The position numbers and the translations under genes were made by a program. The notes under the pieces were generated by a model. It did no database searches, was not told where the DNA came from, and was given only the letters and a program-made list of their open reading frames with translations. Of a DNA stretch of 32,238 nucleotides, positions 15,521-22,141 are shown piece by piece. Position 1 is the first letter of the stretch. Each line of letters opens with the position of its first letter. This DNA comes from JBNAVJ01 sp049700455 (GTDB taxonomy: Bacteria; Bacteroidota; Ignavibacteria; Tepidaquicellales; Tepidaquicellaceae). Where the stretch lies: positions 1-32,238 of the forward strand of contig JBNAVJ010000017.1 of NCBI GenBank assembly GCA_049700455.1. Reading direction: 5' to 3'.

Positions 15521-16108
15521 TTAGAATTCATTCTTGTTTACATAAGGATAACACCAGAGTATAACGGTGAGAGTAATAGCCTTAAACCAGGCATTATACA
15601 TACCATCAAGGTCTTTTGGTAAAGAATTCTTTTTTTCCAGAAATTGCCGTATCGTAACGGTAATAGGATAAATAAAAGCAACCATATATCGGAAATTCAC
15701 AATTGGCACACTGCTAACCCCATCAGTCTGGTTCTTCTTTGTAGAGTGGTGTCTTTTGGCAATTTCAAATTGATAATCAAGCCAGTTCTGGTCATACGGG
15801 CGGGTAGTTAAATCTAATATCCACTGACCGAACCTTGCTCTAACTGCAGATAAATAATTTGAGTCAGGCTGACCATCTCTTGTAAAGTAATAAAGGAGAT
15901 GGTCATTACTGCCAACATATCCATACCATAAGTCAAGAATATCATCAATCTGGTCTTTCAAAAGTTCTCCTGTCATTCTGAGATACTTATCATCGTCCTC
16001 AGTCCATAACAGGGTCTTTTTCAGGAGAGATAACTCTTCAAGTGATACGGGGGATTTTTCAAGTGTTGGGTCTCCGTAAGTGTACCCTTTAATGTTTTTT
16101 GTTTCCAT
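15521..16108 (-). CDS. Protoglobin (single-domain heme protein)
   Basis: 195 residues, the same length as the protoglobin of Methanosarcina acetivorans as I recall it, with very close similarity along the whole chain. Shared stretches include GYTYGDP, LLYYFT, FEIAKRHHSTKKNQTD, VAFIYPIT and the C-terminal WCYPYVNK. The proximal heme ligand is His120 (first His of RHH). Distal Trp61-Tyr62 and pocket Phe93 and Phe145 are kept. Protoglobins bind O2, CO and NO; no output domain is attached. It precedes the MarR-type gene, and its promoter carries a candidate operator. A role in NO or O2 handling, or gas sensing together with the regulator, is inference. Confidence 0.93.
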   Translation of the reverse strand: METKNIKGYTYGDPTLEKSPVSLEELSLLKKTLLWTEDDDKYLRMTGELLKDQIDDILDLWYGYVGSNDHLLYYFTRDGQPDSNYLSAVRARFGQWILDLTTRPYDQNWLDYQFEIAKRHHSTKKNQTDGVSSVPIVNFRYMVAFIYPITVTIRQFLEKKNSLPKDLDGMYNAWFKAITLTVILWCYPYVNKNEF

Positions 16109-16140
16109 AAGTTTTTAAAATTTAATTTAAAAAATACATT

Positions 16141-16171
16141 TAAATATAGTTAGGATTCCTAACAAAATCAA
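16141..16171 (-). promoter_or_regulatory. Protoglobin promoter with palindromic operator in the spacer
   Basis: Minus strand: TTGATT (16171-16166), 17-bp spacer, TATATTTA (16148-16141). The spacer is almost filled by GTTAGGA-A-TCCTAAC (16163-16149), a perfect 7-1-7 palindrome. A protein bound there would block RNA polymerase. The start codon lies 32 bp downstream. The MarR-type product of the next gene is the obvious candidate ligand. Confidence 0.65.
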
Positions 16172-16238
16172 GACCTTTCTGAACGATGTTAAATCTTTTG
16201 TTATTAACCGAAGATGTTCTGGGGGTGAGGTAATAACC

Positions 16239-16270
16239 TTGATAAAATTTTATAATTTATTTAAATTATG
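16239..16270 (+). promoter_or_regulatory. Possible ffh promoter
   Basis: TTGATA (16239-16244), 17-bp spacer, TAAATTATG (16262-16270). The -10 is an imperfect match to TAnnTTTG. The start codon of ffh follows 18 bp later, giving a very short leader. Confidence 0.35.
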
Positions 16271-16288
16271 TGTTTATGAAATTCCAAT

Positions 16289-17635
16289 ATGTTTGAGGAT
16301 TTAACAGCTAAGTTTGAGACCGTTTTAAAGAAGATACGAGGTCAGGGAAAGATTACGGAACGGAACGTCGAAGAATCTCTCCGTGAAGTTCGTCGTATAC
16401 TCTTCGATGCTGATGTAAATTACAGGGTTGTCAACGATTTTATTACGAAGGTAAAAGAAAAGTCACTTGGACAGGAAGTATTAAGGAGCATCACTCCCGG
16501 TCAGCTAATGGTTAAGATTATCAACGATGAGTTGATTAAATTGATGGGGGCTGAGAAAAGTGACCTTGAATTTAGCAAAGATATTCCCTCAAAGATATTG
16601 GTAGTTGGTTTACAGGGATCCGGTAAAACCACCTTTGCAGCTAAACTTGCACGATTCATAAAGAAAAAAGGACGAAACCCACTCCTTGTTGCCTGCGATG
16701 TTTACAGACCTGCTGCAATAGAACAATTAAAACTTCTTGGTAGTCAGATAGAAGTGCCAGTTTTTTCCGTAGAATCTGAAAAGGACGTCAGAAAGATAGC
16801 AACTGATGCTATCGATTATGCAAGGAAAAATATCCGGGATACTGTTATAGTAGATACAGCTGGCCGTCTTGCAATTGACCAACAAATGATGAATGAAGTT
16901 GCTGCTTTAAAGAATTTACTTAATCCATCTGAAATTTTGTTTGTGGTTGATTCAATGACAGGGCAGGATGCGGTTAATACAGCCAGAGCTTTTTTTGAAA
17001 AGCTTGAATATACGGGGATTGTATTGACAAAACTTGATGGTGACACAAAAGGTGGAGCTGCTCTTAGTATCAGGGCTGTGGTTGAAAGGCCAATTAAATT
17101 TATAAGCACGGGCGAAAAACTTGATGCTATTGATCAGTTTCATCCAGACCGTATGGCATCAAGAATTTTAGGAATGGGAGATGTAGTTTCGCTGGTTGAA
17201 AAAGCACAAGAAGAGTTTGATGCAGAAGAAGCGATAAAGCTTCAGGAAAAACTCAGGAAGAATAAATTTGATTTCAATGACCTTCTGGCACAATTACGTC
17301 AGGTAAAGAAGATGGGATCTATAAGCAATTTGGCTTCAATGATTCCCGGTATGGGAACGGCGGTGAGAAATCTATCTTCAATAGACGAAGACAAAGCTCT
17401 CAAGAAAACAGAAGCAATTATTCTTTCAATGACAAAAGAAGAACGAGAAAACCCACAGATTTTAAATGGAATGAGAAGAAGACGGATAGCCAATGGAAGC
17501 GGTACAAGCATTCAGGAAGTGAATCGACTTATCAAGCAATATGAAGATATGCGAAAAATTTTCAGCAAGATGGGAAAAGGTAAAAATATAAAAAATATAT
17601 TACGAGGTATGGGTTTCCCCAATCCCGGAAGATGA
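16289..17635 (+). CDS. ffh: Signal recognition particle protein Ffh
   Basis: 448 residues, standard length. N domain at 1-95. The GTPase G domain has GLQGSGKTT (107-115), DTAGR (189-193) and TKLDGD (247-252). The methionine-rich M domain starts at about 310 and ends in the RNA-binding MRRRRIANGSG and GMGFPNPGR segments. Ffh binds 4.5S RNA and signal sequences and delivers ribosomes to FtsY at the membrane. It leads a plus-strand block ffh-rpsP-khpA-rimM-trmD-rplS, an order widely conserved in bacteria. No 4.5S RNA gene was found in the window. Confidence 0.97.
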   Translation: MFEDLTAKFETVLKKIRGQGKITERNVEESLREVRRILFDADVNYRVVNDFITKVKEKSLGQEVLRSITPGQLMVKIINDELIKLMGAEKSDLEFSKDIPSKILVVGLQGSGKTTFAAKLARFIKKKGRNPLLVACDVYRPAAIEQLKLLGSQIEVPVFSVESEKDVRKIATDAIDYARKNIRDTVIVDTAGRLAIDQQMMNEVAALKNLLNPSEILFVVDSMTGQDAVNTARAFFEKLEYTGIVLTKLDGDTKGGAALSIRAVVERPIKFISTGEKLDAIDQFHPDRMASRILGMGDVVSLVEKAQEEFDAEEAIKLQEKLRKNKFDFNDLLAQLRQVKKMGSISNLASMIPGMGTAVRNLSSIDEDKALKKTEAIILSMTKEERENPQILNGMRRRRIANGSGTSIQEVNRLIKQYEDMRKIFSKMGKGKNIKNILRGMGFPNPGR

Positions 17636-17667
17636 AATTTTAATAAACTATAAAGGAGAATAGATAA

Positions 17668-18075
17668 TTGGTAAAAATCAGATTAAAACGTACTGGTAGA
17701 AAGAAAAGACCTTTCTACAGAGTTGTTGCTGCTGATGCAAAGGCTCCGAGAGATGGAAGAGTGATAGAAGAAATAGGTATATATGATCCGATCCAGAATC
17801 CTTATGAATTCAGAGTAAAAGAAAATCGGCTTATTTATTGGTTGAAAAATGGCGCACAACCAACTGAAACAGTAAGGGCTCTTTTAAAAAATGAAGGTTA
17901 CATATACAAATTAGCCCTTATGAAACGAAACCTCTCTCCTGAAGCAATTAATGCCGAAATGGAAGAATTCTTCAAGAGACGAGAGGAACGATTGAAAAAA
18001 TTAACAGAGAAGAGAAAGAAGAAGTCTCTTCGAGCCCGCCGCGCCAATAAAAAAGAAAAAGAAAAGGCTTCTTGA
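17668..18075 (+). CDS. rpsP: 30S ribosomal protein S16
   Basis: 135 residues. Residues 1-80 are the S16 core (MVKIRLKRTGRKKRPFYRVV, GRVIEEIGIYDP, NGAQPTETVRALLKN). The last 50 residues are a Lys/Arg/Glu-rich tail (KRREERLKKLTEKRKKKS...) longer than the E. coli protein; such tails are common in the Bacteroidota group. The start is TTG at 17668. AAGGAG at 17653-17658, 9 nt upstream, settles it, and the second codon gives the expected Val-Lys-Ile. It lies 32 bp after ffh. Confidence 0.95.
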   Translation: MVKIRLKRTGRKKRPFYRVVAADAKAPRDGRVIEEIGIYDPIQNPYEFRVKENRLIYWLKNGAQPTETVRALLKNEGYIYKLALMKRNLSPEAINAEMEEFFKRREERLKKLTEKRKKKSLRARRANKKEKEKAS

Positions 18076-18145
18076 TTTTAGTATTTGATTTTGCTTTGAG
18101 TATCTTTACATTACTAATATTAAAAACAGCCTAAGGAGCTAAAAA

Positions 18146-18406
18146 ATGAAAGAATTTATTGAATTTATTGCAAAACATCTTGTTGATAAGCCCGAGGCGG
18201 TGAATGTAGAAGAAGTTACAAATGAAGAAAATCGAGTTAGATTCCGACTTACTGTTGACGATGCCGAAATTGGCAAAGTTATTGGTAAAAGCGGAAAAAC
18301 AGCAAAAGCAATGCGAACACTCCTGACTGCTATTGCTGCAAAGAAAGGCTTAAGAGCCACACTCGAAATTCCTGATAAGAACAGAAAGCCATCTGAAGAA
18401 CAGTAA
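18146..18406 (+). CDS. khpA: KH-domain RNA-binding protein KhpA
   Basis: 86 residues comprising a single type II KH domain. The RNA-gripping GxxG loop is GKSG, within IGKVIGKSGKTAKAMRTLL. KhpA binds RNA, often as a dimer with KhpB, and influences cell envelope growth and small RNAs in other bacteria. The strong site AAGGAG at 18133-18138 precedes ATG 18146. It sits between rpsP and rimM, its usual place. The 70-bp gap before it contains TATCTTTA at 18101, which could be part of an internal promoter, but a matching -35 is not convincing. Confidence 0.93.
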   Translation: MKEFIEFIAKHLVDKPEAVNVEEVTNEENRVRFRLTVDDAEIGKVIGKSGKTAKAMRTLLTAIAAKKGLRATLEIPDKNRKPSEEQ

Positions 18407-18412
18407 AAAAAA

Positions 18413-18973
18413 TTGCTACAAAAACAAGATTTTGTAACAATTGGCAAAATCCTGAAAACTTTTGGCAACAAAGGGGAAGTACTTGTTAAGCCATTAACAG
18501 ATTTCCCTGAAAGGTTTGAGACTCTTAATTCTGTGTTTCTTTATAATGAAAACACAGAAAGTTTTTTGATTAACAGGAAAAGTGAAAGTTATGCTTTTGA
18601 ACTTAATGGGGTAAGAACACATAAGGGGAATCTGGTAATCAAGTTTGCAGGATATGAATCAATTAGTCAAGCACAGTCATTAGCAGGTTTATTTATTGAA
18701 ATTGCAGAAAAAAACAGGGTTCTTTTAAAAGATGGGGAGTTTTATTATTACGAAGTGATGAATTTTGCTATTTATTCTGAGGGGAAAAAACTTGGAAAAC
18801 TGATTGCGGTAGAAAATTATGGTGGTAATGATTTATTTGTTATTGAGACTGAAACTAAAAAAGAACTACTCTACCCTGCAATGAGAGACTTGATTTTAGA
18901 GATAGATTATACTGGGAAAAAAATCATTGTAGAAAGAATAGAAGGTCTTACTCATAACACTGATGAGATTTGA
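18413..18973 (+). CDS. rimM: Ribosome maturation factor RimM
   Basis: 186 residues. The N-terminal RimM domain begins FVTIGKILKTFGNKGEVLVKP, and a PRC-barrel domain follows (GEFYYYEVMNFAIYSEGKKLGKL, FVIETETKKELLYPAM). RimM binds S19 and helps mature the head of the 30S subunit. The start is an apparent TTG at 18413, 6 bp after khpA; no ATG gives the conserved N-terminus. Its last 11 bp overlap the start of trmD, so the two are translationally coupled. Confidence 0.93.
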   Translation: MLQKQDFVTIGKILKTFGNKGEVLVKPLTDFPERFETLNSVFLYNENTESFLINRKSESYAFELNGVRTHKGNLVIKFAGYESISQAQSLAGLFIEIAEKNRVLLKDGEFYYYEVMNFAIYSEGKKLGKLIAVENYGGNDLFVIETETKKELLYPAMRDLILEIDYTGKKIIVERIEGLTHNTDEI

Positions 18974-19637
18974 TATTATATCAGCAAACCCAACAATACT
19001 TGAGAGTTCTTTAACAAATGGCTTAATTGGCAGAGCCTGCGAGAAAGGTTATGTTGAAATTTATGTTCATAACTTACGGGACTATGCTGAAGGTTCATAT
19101 AAACAAATTGATGATGAACCTTATGGTGGAGGTGCTGGAATGATATTGAAACCGGAACCTTTTTTTAAATGTATTTCTGAATTACAATCACAGAGAGAAT
19201 ATGATGAGGTAATATATTTCAGTCCGCAGGGAGATCTTTATGACCAGAAGATTGCTAATTTTTATTCACTGAAAAACTCATTTATACTTTTGTGTGGTCA
19301 TTATAAAGGGATAGATGAAAGAGTTATAGAACGATTTGTTACACGTGAGATTTCAATTGGTAACTACGTAATTTCGTGTGGAGACATTGCAGCGCTGGTT
19401 TTCATCGATTCCGTTTCAAGATTAATACCGGGTGTATTACATGATTCCGAATCTGCGATTACAGATAGTTTTCAGGTTGACACAATTTTTGATAGTCCTC
19501 ATTACACAAGACCAGCAGAATATGAAGGAATGAAAGTGCCGGAAGTTTTGTTGAGTGGTAATCACAAGCAGATAGAGGAATGGCGACGCCAGAAAGCATT
19601 AGAAAAATTTCAAAAGAGAAAAACGAATAATATATAA
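18963..19637 (+). CDS. trmD: tRNA (guanine-N1-)-methyltransferase TrmD
   Basis: 224 residues, a SPOUT trefoil-knot enzyme that makes m1G37 in tRNA with SAM. MRFDIISANP, QIDDEPYGGGAGM, LLCGHYKGIDERV and DSPHYTRPAEYEGMKVPEVLLSGNH are diagnostic. The catalytic Asp of the TDSF segment is present. In the knot, the common IGDYVLSGGELPA reads IGNYVISCGDIAA, so the glycine pair that lines the SAM pocket is Cys-Gly. I recall related variants in Bacteroidota-like genomes but cannot verify this. Start is ATG 18963, inside rimM. Confidence 0.95.
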   Translation: MRFDIISANPTILESSLTNGLIGRACEKGYVEIYVHNLRDYAEGSYKQIDDEPYGGGAGMILKPEPFFKCISELQSQREYDEVIYFSPQGDLYDQKIANFYSLKNSFILLCGHYKGIDERVIERFVTREISIGNYVISCGDIAALVFIDSVSRLIPGVLHDSESAITDSFQVDTIFDSPHYTRPAEYEGMKVPEVLLSGNHKQIEEWRRQKALEKFQKRKTNNI

Positions 19638-19666
19638 AGTAAAAATCTGATAGGAGAAAACAAACT

Positions 19667-20125
19667 ATGGACAAAATAAAACTTGTTACAGCAGCTCAGA
19701 TGCGCACTGACCTGCCAACATTTCACGTTGGAGATACAATATCTGTTTATGTAAAAGTGATTGAGGGCGATAAAGAAAGGATTCAACAATTTAGAGGTAT
19801 TGTAATGGGGTTTAACGGCAAAGGGATAAGCAGGACTTTCAGGGTGCGCAAAATTTCCAATGGAGTTGGGGTTGAAAGAATTTTTCCACTTCATTCTCCT
19901 AAAATTGCAAAAATAGAAATTGTAAAAGAAGGAAGCGTGCGGCGCGCAAAACTATATTACCTTAGAAAACTTACTGGTAAATCAGCAACAAAGATTAAGG
20001 AAAAGAAGAAAAAAGCTCTTGTGAATATGATAGAGGAGAAGACAGAGAAATCAGTATCAGAAGAGCCACATACACCACCAGTTGAGTCTCAAGCATCCGC
20101 CTCTTCAGAACCTAAAGCCGAATAA
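19667..20125 (+). CDS. rplS: 50S ribosomal protein L19
   Basis: 152 residues. Residues 1-115 are canonical L19 (FHVGDTISVYVKV, QQFRGIVMGFNGKGISRTFRVRK, VERIFPLHSPKI, VRRAKLYYLRKLTGKSATKIKE). A tail of about 37 residues rich in Lys, Glu, Ser and Pro follows and is longer than usual. AGGAGA lies 9-10 nt before ATG 19667. It is the last gene of the ffh-to-rplS block and is followed by an intrinsic terminator. Confidence 0.96.
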   Translation: MDKIKLVTAAQMRTDLPTFHVGDTISVYVKVIEGDKERIQQFRGIVMGFNGKGISRTFRVRKISNGVGVERIFPLHSPKIAKIEIVKEGSVRRAKLYYLRKLTGKSATKIKEKKKKALVNMIEEKTEKSVSEEPHTPPVESQASASSEPKAE

Positions 20126-20131
20126 ATAATC

Positions 20132-20159
20132 AAAAGACCGTCTTCTATGACGGTTTTTT
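20132..20159 (+). terminator. Intrinsic terminator after rplS
   Basis: ACCGTC (20137-20142), loop TTCTAT, GACGGT (20149-20154), then T-run to 20159. Flanking AAAA/TTTT extend the stem. It ends 4 bp before the start codon of the next gene. Confidence 0.85.
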
Positions 20160-20162
20160 ATT

Positions 20163-20804
20163 ATGGCGGGAAATAAGATTTTTATATCTATAGCAGGTAA
20201 TATTGGTTCTGGGAAATCTTCCCTGACTTCTATTATGGCAGAACGTTTTCAGTGGATACCATATTTTGAGTCAGTTCGAGACAATCCTTACTTACCTGAC
20301 TTTTATGCCAATATGAAGAGATGGTCTTTTAATCTGCAGATTTATTTTCTTGCTCATCGCTTCAGAACACATAAAGAAATCACCGAACGTCAAACAAGTG
20401 TAATTCAGGACAGAAGTATTTATGAGGACGTTGAGATCTTTGCGCGAAATCTTTATGAGTTGGGGAATATGGATAAACGGGACTATCAGACCTATTGCAG
20501 TTTGTTCAAAGAGATGACCGCCTACCTAACTCCTCCTGATATCTTGATATATCTTCGTGCCAGTATCCCCACTTTGATTGCACAAATTAGAAAACGTGGA
20601 CGTGAGTATGAAATGAATATCGATAAAGATTATTTGAGCAGATTAAATGACAGTTATGAACAATGGATTGAAAAATATGACCTGGGTAAGAAAATTATTA
20701 TTGATACAGATAACCTTGATTTCGTTCATAGCGAGAAAGATTTTGATACGGTAATTACTATTATAGAAAAACAGCTCTCACTTGATTTAAAACTCTTTAC
20801 TTAA
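20163..20804 (+). CDS. Deoxynucleoside kinase (dAK/dGK family)
   Basis: 213 residues. P-loop GNIGSGKSS (12-20), Glu36 (YFESVRDNPYLPDFY), the DRS motif Asp83-Arg84-Ser85 (QDRSIYEDVEIFA), and an Arg-rich lid (QIRKRGREYE). These define the dNK/thymidine-kinase-2-like family that phosphorylates deoxynucleosides for salvage; sequence alone does not say adenosine, guanosine or cytidine. ATG 20163 has no Shine-Dalgarno site and comes immediately after the rplS terminator, so expression needs read-through or a promoter inside rplS. The end overlaps the convergent regulator gene by 8 bp. Confidence 0.9.
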   Translation: MAGNKIFISIAGNIGSGKSSLTSIMAERFQWIPYFESVRDNPYLPDFYANMKRWSFNLQIYFLAHRFRTHKEITERQTSVIQDRSIYEDVEIFARNLYELGNMDKRDYQTYCSLFKEMTAYLTPPDILIYLRASIPTLIAQIRKRGREYEMNIDKDYLSRLNDSYEQWIEKYDLGKKIIIDTDNLDFVHSEKDFDTVITIIEKQLSLDLKLFT

Positions 20805-22140
20805 TTTCACTCGGTTTTGGAATTCCGTATTTATTCATCAATTTATACAGGTGACTTCTCTGTATTTTTAAAGCATCTGCAGTTTGGGCAATATTATATT
20901 TATAATCATTCAACATCTTCTGAATAAAGAGCTTTTCTGATTCATTTTGAAATTCATTGAGTGACATATTTTTGTTTAGAAGATCTGAAAATACTCTTGA
21001 GAATCTTGTATCAGGTAGCTCAATATCTTTCTCATCAATAATGCCTTTGTCAACAGTAAACATCAACCTTTCAATTGTATTTCTAAACTCACGTACATTA
21101 CCAGGCCAGCGCAAAGACTTAAGTTTTTTAACTGCAGCATCAGTAAAGACTTTTGGCTTAATATTGTAGGCTTTACTGATTTGATGAATGTAATATACAA
21201 GAAAATTATCAATGTCTTCAGTCCTTTCCCGCAGAGGGGGTATATGAATGTTCAGTACATTTATTCTATGATAGAGGTCTTCCCTGAAACGTTTCTCCTC
21301 AATTTCTATAGGTAACAGCCGATTGGTGGTAAAAAGAAATCTTATATCAAGTTCTCTCATTGTGTCAATAGAAGAGCTATCCCCTATTATCTCAAGTAAT
21401 CTTGATTGAAGTTGTAAGGATAGATTTGCCACCTCATCAAAAAGCACAATTCCTCCCTGTGCTTTGTGTAATTCTCCTTTCTTTACAAACTCCCCTTTTT
21501 CAAATTTTCCCAGCAGTGTATCAGCTTTTATATCATCATCTAACTCAGCACAGTTTAATACTAAAAATGGTTTATTGTTTCTGTTGGAAAGGAGGTGGAT
21601 TTGTCTTGCTATTAACATTTTTCCCGTCCCGCTTTCACCAGTTATTAAGAGGTTAAGGTTCAAATTAGCATATTTTTCTATCAGGTTTCGGATGTCCGAG
21701 ATAGCTTTACTACTTCCAATAATAACGTTCGCCTGTAGTAATTCTTCTCTCAACCTCTGCAGTTCTTCTCTTGAACGTTTGTATTCTATGGCATTGCGTA
21801 TTATCAGGACAAGATTTTCAGGATCTTTGAAGGGTTTTGTGATAAAGTTATATGCACCTTTTTTAGTAGCTTCTACTGCCGTTTCAATTGAACCGTGACC
21901 GGAAATCATTACTACAACAAGGTTCTTATTAATCTGCAGGAGCTTCTCCAGGGTTTCTATACCATCTATTCCCGGCATTTTGACATCAAGCAAGACAAGA
22001 TCATAATTCTGATTCTTAACCTTCTTTAAAGCAGTATAACCATCATAGCAAAAATCTACAGTAAAACCATAATCAGCCAGTATCCAGTTAATTGTATCAG
22101 CAACCGTTTGTTCGTCATCTACAATTAAAATTTTTTCCAT
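20797..22140 (-). CDS. NtrC-family response regulator lacking the GAFTGA loop
   Basis: 447 residues: receiver 1-120 (Asp8-Asp9, phospho-acceptor Asp52, Lys102), AAA+ domain about 140-375, and a Fis-type helix-turn-helix at 413-438. Walker A is GESGTGKM (168-175) and Walker B is GIVLFDE (230-236). The sensor and arginine-finger region FREDLYHRINVL and PPLRER is kept. The segment that should read GHEKGAFTGA, the sigma-54 contact loop, is GKFEKGEFVKKG (211-222). Such a protein may bind DNA and hydrolyse ATP yet not activate sigma-54. It is the last gene of the operon TPR-yqeY-cvpA-mutS2, 1 bp after mutS2. No histidine kinase is in the window. Confidence 0.9.
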   Translation of the reverse strand: MEKILIVDDEQTVADTINWILADYGFTVDFCYDGYTALKKVKNQNYDLVLLDVKMPGIDGIETLEKLLQINKNLVVVMISGHGSIETAVEATKKGAYNFITKPFKDPENLVLIIRNAIEYKRSREELQRLREELLQANVIIGSSKAISDIRNLIEKYANLNLNLLITGESGTGKMLIARQIHLLSNRNNKPFLVLNCAELDDDIKADTLLGKFEKGEFVKKGELHKAQGGIVLFDEVANLSLQLQSRLLEIIGDSSSIDTMRELDIRFLFTTNRLLPIEIEEKRFREDLYHRINVLNIHIPPLRERTEDIDNFLVYYIHQISKAYNIKPKVFTDAAVKKLKSLRWPGNVREFRNTIERLMFTVDKGIIDEKDIELPDTRFSRVFSDLLNKNMSLNEFQNESEKLFIQKMLNDYKYNIAQTADALKIQRSHLYKLMNKYGIPKPSEIK

Positions 22141-22141
22141 T

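Noticed and set aside
16109..16288. 4.5S RNA gene next to ffh
   Set aside because: No GGAA-tetraloop hairpin with the expected SRP RNA core was found.
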